A stretch of DNA of 64,000 bases from Candolleomyces eurysporus (taxonomy: Eukaryota; Basidiomycota; Agaricomycetes; Agaricales; Psathyrellaceae). Within the stretch, counting starts at the first letter, position 1. Every line of letters starts with the position of its first letter. A model generated the notes under the pieces. That model did not search any database. It was not told where the DNA came from and saw only the letters and a program-made list of their open reading frames with translations. Both the position numbers and the translations under genes were made by a program. The stretch is taken from assembly GCA_027579435.1 (NCBI GenBank), contig JANBPK010000753.1, positions 1 to 64,000 on the forward strand. The letters run 5' to 3'. Positions 45,087 through 55,758 of this stretch are shown piece by piece.

Positions 45087-47060
45087 ATGTCCCACCTCGA
45101 AGCTGCGGCCCAGTTTCCTGTGACCTTGACCTTCGAAGAATTCGCCTGGGCTTCCAAGAGCGGCTTGTTGTTTCATGGTGAGAGAAAATCGCACACTTCG
45201 CAGGGGCGAAGAAGACTGACGTGTCTTTTTCAATATGGCAGTCGCTGCAATGACAGCAGTTCTATACGACCATAGTAGGTCTTGCTATACCCAGTTATGG
45301 AATATAGTGAATGGGCGAATTGACGCGATCTGTACCCGATGCTGGCAGTGACCACATTTGATCTAGAGGTATGACAGTGTTTTTGACATGCCTGGTAACA
45401 AAATGCATTGAAACCCCACGTTTGGCTTTTGCAGGTTGAATTGATTTGGGTAGGCGAATCTTCCTATCCGACCAGAGGTGCCCCAAGGAGACCTAATACA
45501 ATCGAATCTCAAGAAACGGAAATTCTCAGTCGTTCATTTATACTATTTTCTCGTGAGTGGTTGGTTGTCAAGGCTCATCCGTATCCTCCGCTAAACCTCC
45601 AAGGGCATAGAATCGTTATGCAGGCGACTTTCTCTTCCTGTGAGATCCATGCCCGTTCAAGTCATGCATTCTTCGATCTGACAGTGTTGAGCACTTCCTG
45701 AAGACAAGCCTCTTTGGGTTAGACATTTCCCGTTTCGTCCGCCTCCGTCCTGTTCACCTCGATTTTTGACTCGCCGTTTCAGTCCACCTATGGCTTCCAA
45801 CACCTCAATTCTTTAAAGTAGGTGCTGCTTTTGTGCTTGCTTCAATTTCCAGGGACCTTACTGACAGCGTTCAACTGCTAGGCGTGCGTCATTCTCGGTA
45901 TTCGAGACTTGGGGAACAAGGCATCTGACCATCTGACGGGTCAAATCCCTAAATTAAACAGTTGTGCGTGAACATTTTGCCTTATTATCCAGTCGGCGAG
46001 CCAGACACTGAGGTATGCATGCGCAGGCGAATCTCTTGGAAACATACAAGCTTGGCTACATATCCTCACATTGAACTCGATGCAAGGCGAGCCCTTTCTC
46101 CGTTGAACCAGGAAACCCTAGATTGCTTGCTCACCTTTTAATTCAGCCATAATGGTCCATCGAATAATCAGCATGTACCGACACGACCGGAGAATTCTCC
46201 TCGGTCTTCTGTCGATTCTAGGGCTGTTCTTCGTCGCCTGCATCATCGTGACTGGACTCACAGGCCAAATCGTCAACGGTGAGTAATAACAGAAAACCGT
46301 TCCCCAGACCCATGGCAGCTTAACTGACCGAGCTATTGCTCCCATTTTCTGAATACCTTCCATCCAGTTCCAGTTTGGTTCAACCCGACGTTCCGATCCT
46401 GCATCCCTACCACTTTGGGCGTTTGGGCACCAACCATCTGGTTTTTGACGATGGGATTTGACTTGGTGGTCTTTGCGTTGTCTGCCCGAGAGGGTCTACG
46501 GTTTCTACGAGACCAAGCTCCTCTGCGGAGAGCGTCGAGAGAGGATATCCTCTCGGGCACCGGCTGGTCGAGGGAAGGAACTGTACTCCGGATACTGTTT
46601 CGAGACAGTATAATGTTCCCTTTCATGTGAGTTGCTAAAGTCAAGCTGCGGGATGAAAAGCTAACTTGCTTTCTAGGAGCGTGCTGATTAGCATAATCAA
46701 TATCATTGCGTTTTACAAGTTACCGGTACGCTTCTCCGACTTTCAAGTGAAAGTTGACTGACTTCTTCTACCATCTGAATCTAGGCTGGCTCAGTCCATT
46801 ACACAGCAAACATCGCGGGCATGAGCTCCCCAATTCTTGGGTGTCGCCTCATCTTGAACCTGCGAGATGCTTATTACCAGCCCTTCGCCGACGAATTCTA
46901 CAACAGCACAAAGCACGACAGCCCACCCGCACACGAAGGTTTTGAAATGGCATCAATGCCCCCGACTCCCGAAGTACCTCGATCACCATCCCGAATATCT
47001 ATCATTACTGCTCGGGATACTGGACGTTCTTCACCTACCTTTCCGATTAACCAAGGCTGA
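45087..47060 (+). CDS. DUF6533 multi-pass membrane protein, tandem copy 3
   Basis: Begins MSHLEAAAQFPVTLTFEEFA. Exon 1 ends in CAT G|GTGAGAG and exon 2 restores VAAMTAVLYDH, so the junction is intact here, unlike copy 2. Exons MTTFDLE, VELIW, KRKFSVVHLYYFL and NRYAGDFLFL follow. After a less clear stretch at 45690-46080 come IMVHRIISMYRHDRRILLGL and IWFLTMGFDLVVFALSAREG. The final exon holds SPILGCRLILNLRDAYYQPF and a longer Ser/Pro tail ending at TGA 47058-47060. A small middle exon after FLFL could not be placed confidently, so an internal defect cannot be excluded. It is probably a membrane protein of the same unknown function as copies 1 and 2. It is convergent with the ABHD12-like gene. 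Confidence 0.77.
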
Positions 47061-47191
47061 AGATTCAATATGCGGTCTCATCGAGATTCAAGCATCCATA
47101 AATACCAATATATGATATTATACCAATAGACTATCGTAGAGATCTAATAAATTACATGGTAACACTAGTACATAGCGGGTATTACAATGAA

Positions 47192-48474
47192 TTAAGGGGT
47201 ATACAACCCAAACAGTCTCCCAATGGTATCCTGAACGCCTTCTACCTTCCCGAGATCATGCCCGCCTCGCTCCGTCTTAAGCAAGGAGACCTTTCGGTTC
47301 CCGATATCTGCCTGCCAGAAGGTCCCGTATCCCGTGACACGAGTCGTCGATACCAGGGATGTGGTATTACACACAGGCCCAACGAACGCATCGAACAGCG
47401 CAGACGAATGGGAGTGGGGGATATCCCAATCGTCCTCCGCATGCGCAATAAGCACGTTAGACTTGATATCCGGGACTAGAGAAAGCGTATCAAACCCATG
47501 CTTCAACGACCAACTGAGCACGCGGGGCATCAGCGGGACCTTGGCGAGGGGTTTGAACAGAGGTAAGCAGCCCAGCAGGTAATACTGGTCTAGGAGGGTT
47601 CGGATGGAGGAGAAGGGCGACATGAGAACGACACCCCGGAAATTAACACCTTCGCGGCTTAGCTCCGAGGCGAGCAAGCCGGCTACAGCAGTCCCCAGGC
47701 TGTGTCCCACAATGAGGACATCCTCTGGCCTGGCCCCACTCTGCACGAGGTAGTCGAACCCTGCTCGAGCATCCCGCCCAACGCCTTGTACCGTGGGGTG
47801 TCCTGAGCTGTCTCCAAAACCTCTATAATCTATGGCGAGGATGTTGACGCCAAGTCGGGCTGTGAGCGACGAGTACAGGATCGTGCGCAGCTTGTGTGCC
47901 CGGGTTCCCGTGTTGCCATGCAGAAAGAGGATGGTTGGAGTCCTCTGCAACGCGGCGGGGATGAATTTACTCGAGGCAGCCTGAATGGAGTCGTGTGATG
48001 TGGCCAAGCCTGCACCAGCAGAGTCGCTGTGCAGGTGTGGATGGGGGAGCGTGCGGTAGAAGAGGTCGGAGAAGATGAACCACGAGCCAATGGTCGTGTT
48101 GTCGGAGGAGCTCAGATTCATGTTGACGGTCTTCCCAGCTAATAGGTAGGGTTATGAAGATGAATGGGAAATAGGGAGTCGAGGCCACATACGAGCAAGA
48201 CCATAGTGTTCTGGATGCTCAAACTTGGAATATCCCCAGGCATCGATATGATGAGCGTAGATGGTGCTTGAAAAGGTCAGTTCTTGCTCGCCATTAAACG
48301 ATAACTGAAATAAACGCACTAGGTTTGAATCATCGGCAGCATCAAGAACATGATGACCACCACATAGGCCAGCACCAAGCCTACAGCAGCGCGTCGTGCG
48401 ACTGCAAAAGGATTGAGAGAGGCAGGAGCCTGCCGCTTTTCTGGGACTGGGATGAGGACGTCCTTGGTGATCAT
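47192..48474 (-). CDS. ABHD12-like membrane-anchored serine hydrolase (391 aa)
   Basis: Alpha/beta-hydrolases of this group hydrolyse monoacylglycerols and lysophospholipids. Three exons join in phase: 48474-48320, 48266-48193 and 48138-47192. An N-terminal hydrophobic helix (GLVLAYVVVIMFLMLPMI, about residues 37-54) anchors the protein. Then come the oxyanion motif LFLHGNTGTR (about 148-156), DYRGFGDSSG, nucleophile elbow VGHSLG with Ser about 223, the acid in AHAEDDWDIP (about 312-315) and the catalytic His in ERGGHDLG (about 370). The triad is complete. The start was chosen because the ATG at 48474 precedes a basic segment and the helix. A start at 48121 would lose both. The exact lipid substrate is not determinable. 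Confidence 0.9.
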
Positions 48475-49033
48475 CGTCGTGGTCAAGGGTAAAGAGAGAT
48501 CAGTAAAATTAGCTTGCTTGCGTGGCGTTGGGCGCGGGCGCCTCCATAAGCCAGCCTCGGTCTTTGTGCTGTGGTTGTCAACAAAAGCCTTTGTGCCGTT
48601 GCATTCGTGACATCACCGAACGGTCCCATATCATCATGATGAACGCCGGCCCTGCGGCCGTTTCAAAACATGTAATATGAAACTGTTGACAGGGACGGAT
48701 AGGGTCCGGGAAATGTGAGTAAAGGAAACAGACAGTTCATGGGAGCTCACAGAGAGGTATTTCTGTAGCCTGGAGCGAAAAGAGCTCCAGATCATCGAGG
48801 GTCGTCGTGGTGAGAGTCAAAGCGAACCCAGGCGACCCTATCAACAAGATACCCAAAAGCAGCGGTCAGATCAAATCACGTCTCGAGGCACGGGGTGACC
48901 TGGACGGTCATTCAAGGATATATTACACGCTCGACGATACTTCGACCTTCGTTACAATAGAAAGACGTCTAGTAGAAAATACATCTCGAACTCTGGGTAA
49001 AGAATAACGGTAGGTGCCCATGCGAAGTCCATT
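48475..49033. other. Intergenic between two minus-strand genes
   Basis: Promoter side of the hydrolase gene and 3' side of F-box paralogue 2. No coding region is supported. Confidence 0.6.
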
Positions 49034-50827
49034 TCAAAGCGGGATAGTGATGGATCCACCGACGCCATCAGGGATGACGAAATCGATTTTAGGAAAGGTT
49101 TTCTGTGGCTGGAAAATATTCCTGAGTCTCTCCGTTATCTTGGCGTCTTTATCCTGTAAAACCCTGTCAAAAACGGAAGACCAAGTCCTCGGCTCTCCGA
49201 CAGGATTCCAAGAGGGCTCGACAAAGGCAAACAGCAAGGCGGGAAAACATTCGGATATAAACTTCGCAATGGCTGAAACCCGGTCATCGTCGCCTATCTT
49301 GGCATCGTTCAGGACGGAGAACAAGGTCAAATGCCTGAGCGGCAGGATCGTTTGGGTGTCCTCGAGCGGAACGACTTCAAGGTCCAAGTCGAGTGAGAGC
49401 CGACGGAGATTGGGGCAATGACGGGCGAACGTCTGGATGGAAGCCAACGTAGGACAAGTCGAGGTCGAATCTGAATAAAGTCGAAAGGTCTCCAAATGAG
49501 GCCACGACGAAGCCATCTTCGAAATTAATTCGTCGTCAATCTGGATGTTGCGTGCGTGATGGAAGTCGAGGTGTTTCATTCCAGAGATTCGCAGAAGGGG
49601 GTCCAGGTCTCCCGGATGGAAGTGTTCGGTCCGAAGGCCATCAATTTCGAGTCTGGTCAGAGTGCGAAAGTGTTGCTCTCCGAGGATCAGCATGGCCTTG
49701 TATGCACTGAATTTTTCGATTTCCTGGTCTTCGGCTTCGTCGACAGCCAGACTTCCGACGCCCGAACAAGGTTCGCTGCTCCAGAAGACGAGTGACTTGA
49801 GGCCAACTCCACGAAGCCTCAAGAGGACCTTCGCAAGGTAGTCGTCACCGCCGCTGAAAGCGAGGTCTTCCAAGGACGGAAAGTGATAAGTCGCCAACCC
49901 CGGCTCCAACCACGGAGAAATAGTGTGGTCGTTATCCTCCAGGAGGTCTCCGAGGTCCAGTTTGCGAAGTCTCGGAAGGCGTACGTTGAGGTCCTCGAGG
50001 AACTGATGTCGCTTTTGATGGTTGACCGGCCAAAGGGGCTCTTCAAAATCGAAAGTTAACTTTTGAAGGTACTCCAAGCTGAGAACGTCCTGTAAGTTCG
50101 ATTCGGAAAGTCCGCAGCGGATATAGAGTTCTTGCAGGAGCGGCGCTCGAGTTGGCAGCAGAGACAGAAGCTCCTGTACCGCAGGTGTTGCTTCGTCCTC
50201 GAGTCTTGTGCGGGAAATATCCACGCACTTCAACGTGTCGACGAGGAGCAGACTGGCGTAGTCACAGTATGCGTCCACGCAAAGCAACTGAAGGGATGGG
50301 AGGAGAGGCCTGTTCCCCAAGCACCTGGATATTTCCAAAAAGATAGAAGACTGGGCGACGCCAAAAGATTGGAGTTGGAAACCCGGATGCCAGCGTGGGT
50401 CCTTCTTCGTCAAAATCGTAATGTGTTTGACCATTTGGGCAGTTTGTTTTGAACCGCAGTAGATCCTTTTCGCATAGCAGTCCTCGAGTTAAGACCTATA
50501 TCATTAGAAGATATTCCATACTTGGCCGTAGTGACAACTCACCCATGTCCTATGCGCCGCAGAGAATTCAGCGCCCGGAATCAGCTTGAGGAGCGGTTCA
50601 ATACCACCAAGGGTAGACCACAAGATGGGCAAAGCGATCTGCGATATCGCCTTGTTCGTCAACGCCAGGCGATACAGCGTTGTCCTCTTCTCCTCGTTGG
50701 AAATCAGGTCGTCCCTCGAGAAACGAGGATACCTCTCGCCCGAATCCGGATCCGAGTTTGGAGGCAGAACGCGAAAATTTTGGAATATTGGATTTAATAA
50801 ATCCGGAAGCTGGAGGACTGTCTCCAT
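49034..50827 (-). CDS. F-box-like LRR protein, paralogue 2 (possible indel at exon 2 start)
   Basis: Exon 1 (50827-50543) encodes METVLQLPDLLNPIFQNFRV and LYRLALTNKAISQIALPILW, ending in TGG|GTGAGT exactly as in the other paralogues. Exon 2 continues with VKHITILTKK, EISRCLGNRPLLPSL and leucine-rich repeats to a stop at 49034. With the acceptor homologous to its relatives (ATAG at 50498-50495) the segment LLCEKDLLRF is recovered. A one-base insertion near 50440, relative to the copies at 57.2 and 59.4 kb, then shifts the frame before VKH. An alternative acceptor (CGAG, exon from 50482) keeps a full 577-residue frame at the cost of replacing about 15 conserved residues. It may therefore be functional with an altered joint or be newly damaged. 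Role as for paralogue 1. Confidence 0.75.
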
Positions 50828-51021
50828 AGTCGCTAGCTGTCGCGAGATGGATGAAGGGAGGCTGGGTTGAGTTTAGTGAAAAGAACGCCTTGCTCAGGAA
50901 TCGAGAACTTAAACGCGCGGATATTTGAATCTTCTCACACTAATATATCAATTGGTGATTGGCAGGCCCGGGGGCGGACGCGCTCAGGCTTGACTCCATT
51001 CCTCGATTTCATACCATTATC

Positions 51022-52281
51022 ATGTCTACCGGGTTATTTGAACAGTCAACTCCAACATCAACCTCCGAATTGACGAGCGCTCATAATGGATTAATGGGGT
51101 CCCCGAGCAGCGCCCAAGAGGGAGTTTCGTCAGATGAGGCGATGGGCGAGGATGAAGAGGAAGGGGAAACTGGAGACGACGAAAGTGAGGGCGAGGGTGA
51201 GGAAGAGAGTGAAGAAGAAGAGAGCGAGGACGATAGAGAGTTCACGGACGAAGGTTATCGCGAGGGTGATGAGAGGCATGGATCAAGCGAGGATGAGGGC
51301 GACCTCGGGCTTCCACCACCCTCTCAGATGAGTTCTGGGTCCTCGTTTTCACTCTGGAATGGGTATTTCGAACAGGAAGTGGGGCAAATGAGCGGGGAGG
51401 ATCTCCATATCTCAACACAGCGACACGTCAAGCTGGTTCAGGACATTCTATCCCGGATCTTTGTCATAGAACTGGTCAAACTCATCCTTGATGAGGCAGA
51501 ATATTGGCCCGTATTGGCTTGCCACTCAACCACCGGTTTTCGACAGGTGGAAGCGAGGTTCAATTATTCAGTAATGAAGTACAGGGCCAATTATTGCTTC
51601 TACATCACCCCGAGTTTACCGAGCCCTACGGAGGGAATTCTGTTCAAAGTAAAAAAGATCGTGTTCCGATTGTGGAGCCACGACCAAGGTTGGACAACAG
51701 ACACAACGGGTCCAGGTATGTCCCATGAACACAATACGCACAATTTCTCTAACGCTGTGCAGAGCCGTACTCTGGAGCCAAGACGTGGTTCCAGGCCGCG
51801 ATTATCCGCGGATTAGGAGGGGGTGAAATCGATCGCCCAGATACAGTGGCGCGTCGCATTCAGGGCTCGTCGACGCAGAGTACTTCGGCCAGTGCTAGCG
51901 CTGAGAATGCGGCACTTGTTGGCGCATTTCAGGTGCCCAACCCCTCGCGCAGTGGCTCCAAGGTCTGGCATCTGCAAAGAAATGCCAGAGCTTGGTGGGA
52001 GGAAACATTGCATGAGATTACGTGGACCGACCAGGACGATCCTGAGAAGAAGGACGATGTCAAGCAATTCTTGGATGAGACTGGGACAGGCTTGGGCTAT
52101 GGTTTCGTCCGTCAGCTGGCTCCAGGTGATAGGATCGCAATATACGCTAGAGCGCGGGTGAGGATTGAATATTCGCCCTTCCAATCTTTCGGCTTTTCTG
52201 ACTTACCATTATGCTTTCCAGGATAGATGCTGGGTGAATTATGTCCGTGCTGTTGAGATTCGGGTGTACTATTCGATCTGA
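51022..52281 (+). CDS. Acidic protein with a conserved agaricomycete C-terminal domain (382 aa)
   Basis: Exons 51022-51715, 51763-52157 and 52222-52281 join in phase. Residues about 30-100 are extremely acidic (runs such as EEESEEEESEDD), typical of a disordered tail. Beyond residue 150 a globular domain appears, with KIVFRLWSHDQGW, then TWFQAAII, WHLQRNARAWWEETLHEITW, GTGLGYGFVRQLAPGDRIAI and the final exon VNYVRAVEIRVYYSI. I recall this set of motifs from uncharacterised agaricomycete proteins, but no function is known to me. Splicing to the last exon is supported because it restores the usual PGDR...YARA...V..V.YY ending. The start is the Met at 51022; an upstream in-frame Met at 50959 is less likely. 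It is divergent from the F-box gene, with about 190 bases between the start codons. Confidence 0.75.
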
Positions 52282-52537
52282 CAATCTCCGGGTCAATAAT
52301 TAGTGCGAACGTTACCCCTTCCATGTAGTTGAATATCGCTGTGTCTGCCAGGCCGCTTGAATAACCACCAGCGCCAAGATTTCCCTTATCCGTTAACTTT
52401 TAAGTATAGATCTAGATTAAAACGGCCTTACAATCTCGTTCTACAGCCATGAGGCCTACATTGACATGAGGCCTGAGGGATTCTACCATATTTGCTTCCC
52501 ATTGCGATCCTACTTACCTTGCCCGCATCCACTCACC

Positions 52538-52852
52538 ATGCTTCTCATTTTTCTGGCTTTCTACTGGCTCACGAACCAATCGATCCTAGGCGCTCCCCTA
52601 GGAAACCCTATGTTCTCAAAGTCGCAGTACACCCTGGAGTCGCGAGATGATTCGGACACCGGTCGCTTCATAACCAACTATCGCTCAACACCGGTTATTA
52701 TTTGGAGTTGCCTCTCAACAATATTCCTATGCACATGGATTTCAGTCCATCCGAACGTAGCTGGGTATTGGACCTTGTGGCGAAGATTTCGGCAGCGCCT
52801 TATCTTATTTGCATGGGCACTCACTACAGATGGGTGGGATTGTTCTTTGTAA
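52538..52852 (+). pseudogene. Truncated N-terminal remnant of a fungal membrane-protein family
   Basis: The frame starts with a signal-like segment (MLLIFLAFYWLTNQSILGAP). It then carries IIWSCLSTIFLCTWISVHPN, which I recognise as the start of a large uncharacterised agaricomycete membrane-protein family. After about 105 residues it ends in a stop. The expected continuation with further helices is not found downstream, where only disconnected frames occur up to 53127. A pseudogene or gene fragment is the simplest reading. Confidence 0.5.
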
Positions 52853-53235
52853 CAACGGGCAGTATCTCTTTCCAGTCGATCCCAGCTACCTCAGATACGC
52901 CAAGGACCTCTCTGAGGACTAGGTACCCTCGGCAAAATGCTTCGGTAATAAGAAACCAGACAATACGTGAACTTGCAGATCGCCAAGATCTACGACAACC
53001 TGAGGTGCTTGGGCCCTATTTTCCTGATGGAAGAGTGGTCATAATGGAGTATGTCAAGATGATAGAACACGAGGGAAAGACCCTTAGCTCACTGATACTC
53101 AGGCTTACCAAGTTGGGCATTATCTGAAGCTGTGGGCCCGACCTGGATGAGGCTTTGAGTACAAAAACAGGTGGATCTGCTATAATTTGAAGACTAATTC
53201 GCTATTTCTACCACAAATTCTCCTCACAGCCTATG
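52853..53235. other. Region downstream of the truncated remnant
   Basis: Small frames only. A 30-base motif at 52922-52951 recurs at 55101-55131. The 3' flank of the surface-protein gene lies at the right end. Confidence 0.45.
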
Positions 53236-54551
53236 CTACCCCCAAGGGTTGTATTCGAACGCCTCTACTTTCCCATCTTGAACAGGAGTTGATTCTGCAA
53301 TCGGGGAAGATTCTCCAGCATGGACTGCTGAAGGTCCCGGAGAGGATGATGAAGGTAGTCGAGAGGGGGAAGTAGGATGCGTAACAGACGCCTGGGACCT
53401 TTGTGTTTGCGACCTCTCCGTCATTGTGGCTGCATGTCCTTGTCCATCCATTGCAACTCCAAGTTCCTTTGACTGATGTCGACGACTATGGCGCCTTCGT
53501 CGAATAAAGATAAAAATCAACACCAGGATGATCAACACGCCACCGAGGCTTCCGCCAACTGCTCCACCAATCACTTTGCCTCCTTTCCCACCAACTTTGC
53601 CGGGTGGGGAGTTTTTTACTAAGATGTTGCTGAACCCTAATTCTGCTGTGGTTGAGTTGCCGTCATTGACAACCTCCAGGCGATGTGGTCCTGGCTCGAG
53701 GCCACTGATATTGATGTACGGTTGGGCCCACAAGGTATACGGACCAGGGGCCGGAATCACAAACGACACGGGTGGGTTCTTCCCGTCGATGGTGTAATGT
53801 CCCAATCCTGGGCCAAGAGCCGTATTGTTGGCGATGTAACCTAGCCAAGTGACCGCCTCGCCTGAATCGGGATAATTAGCAACAGTTGGGAAAGGTGGAT
53901 AGAGCAGCGCACCTATGAAATCATACACCAATGAGNCCCCCGTTTGAATTTGTCCATTTGACATTGCGATCCAGGGTTTCATACCATGAACCTGAAGGAT
54001 ATTGCATCCTTATATCGAGCACGTCCACGCGCTCCCACTCATCTCCGATGTCTGCAGTTCCCGTTGGCACAGCCCGGTACTCGATCGTGTCGACCCACAC
54101 ACTACCTGGGCCATCAGTGAAGTTGATCTGGACCGTATGATTTCCTTCAGATTTGCTTCCACCGCCACATAACCTCCAACTTTCATATCTACCATAATAG
54201 CTCCTGTTTGAAAAGTCCAGCCGAGCACTACCCTCCTCTTGCCCATCGAAGAAGCATGTCCAAGCGGCCAAGCCGGTGGAGCGGGGTGTTACCACGCCAT
54301 TAATCCGGAAATCCCGTCCTTGACGATACGGTTAGAGGCCCATCCTTTAAAATACTGATCAAAGAGCGCTCACCGTAGTAGGAGAAGCGTAAATCACTCC
54401 TGCTAGACCCAAACCCATGTAACGTATTCAAGAGGGGACGCCCATATACATCAATGTCCCCAACGTCTCTCCATACAAACCAGTCACCATTCCATAGAAT
54501 ACGCGGATCGCCGTCATCTATCACAACTACACGCCCAAGATTGAGAGTCAT
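53236..54551 (-). CDS. Single-pass membrane protein with paired extracellular domains
   Basis: The start at 54551 gives MTLNLGRVVVIDDGDPRILW, the usual opening of this agaricomycete family (VDDxDPxI). Exon 1 (54551-54374) ends G|GTGAGC and the next exon begins at 54318 (GRDFRINGVVTPRSTGL). A second domain repeats the pattern, with VWVDTIEYRAVP and YTIDGKNPPVSFVIP. A 51-base in-frame intron after VYDFIG (GTGCGC...TTCAG) yields FIGEAVTWLGYI and fits the domain better than read-through. A transmembrane helix (GGVLIILVLIFIFI) is followed by RRRRHSRRH and a Ser/Pro-rich cytoplasmic tail ending FEYNPWG. At the N at 53936, after a run of G, the frame is off by one base, probably an assembly error. 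There is no obvious N-terminal signal peptide. Function unknown; possibly cell-surface binding. Confidence 0.75.
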
Positions 54552-55758
54552 TTCGTTTAGGATTTGTCGATACCGATACGACGAAGAAGTGGGAAGTAGA
54601 GTATGGTGCAAAGGCAAGGTACTGGCGCCTGATTGTAGGCACGGTGGGCCAAACGACAGGTGCCATGTTTCTACGCCATGTGCTCTTGCCCATTCACGAA
54701 GGTTTGCAGCCATTGACAGGGGGCTTGTAACATAAGATCCGGAAATCATGAACCATTCATTCGGGGACCCATTTGAATTGACCTAGAAAAGGTCAAGGAC
54801 AGGTCGAGTACTGAACTGTTGGTAAGGGCTATACTGTACCGGACTGTAGGGAGGCAATGAATTTCAGAACGTTACATTTCTAGGACGGCAGGATTAGGCA
54901 ATGGGCCGGCCGTTGGGCGTTAAATTTCTAGAATTAGGCAATATCCGCTTGTATCCTCCTAAACCGTCGATACCTGCAAATTTTTGACCACAGTTGCGCT
55001 TATCACTATCCACAACTTGAACGGTTCGAAAACCAACGTTTGAGAATGCCTCCAAGTCTGCGACTCGTTTTGACCTTGACCCTGGCCTTTTGCGACCCTT
55101 AAGTACCCTCGGCTAAACGCCTCGGCAATTATTTTTTAGCCTTTTTGTGATCTGACTTGTACTTTGCTTCGCTCGCTCACTTCATAGATTGGTATGAACG
55201 TGTCCTATGGAATCGACAGGTCTCGTTAGGTTCTGGAACATGGTGCTCAATGAGATGCAGTACTGATAGATTATTCCTGTAACTAAAAGTGGATTCCCCA
55301 AGATACCGTCGCCTTGCANTTTTTTTCGTGTTGAGCAACGAGTTTTCAAAAGTGCTCGTCCCGCATTAGTTTCTTCCCAGTGTAGGTTCGACGTGCACTT
55401 ATTTAAGCGCCTGTCCACCCTCACCTCAGGTGATTGTTGCCTTCAAGTCCCTATTGGCGCTTCGAAAATCAGTAATTATAGGTTAGGAGCGGTGGGATCA
55501 GGAGAGGGAGGACCAAAAAGAAACTTTAGATGGGGGAGAGCGCTGTGGAGGGGTCGTTGGGTAGCATTATGCGATATGATTAAAAAAAAAGTAGTCGAAT
55601 ATGCGCCCAGGCGTACTGCGCGTACTCAATACACCTAAGACAGCTGGTAATGTTTCGATGGTTTATTACAATAGAAGAGGCATCTGATAGAAATTAAATA
55701 TCGAACTCCAGTATCAAATCTAAACATTTTCACAAGGCATCCATCCATTCGACAAGGT
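54552..55758. other. 1.2 kb without a supported gene
   Basis: Includes the 5' flank of the surface-protein gene. An upstream open frame to 54749 is out of context. A second copy of the short motif lies at 55101-55131. From 55637 the left edge of the tandem duplication begins. No gene is visible between these. Confidence 0.5.

Noticed and set aside
44845..45233. Minus-strand frames overlapping the start of DUF6533 copy 3
   Set aside because: They cross the conserved exon 1 of copy 3 and have no motif of their own.
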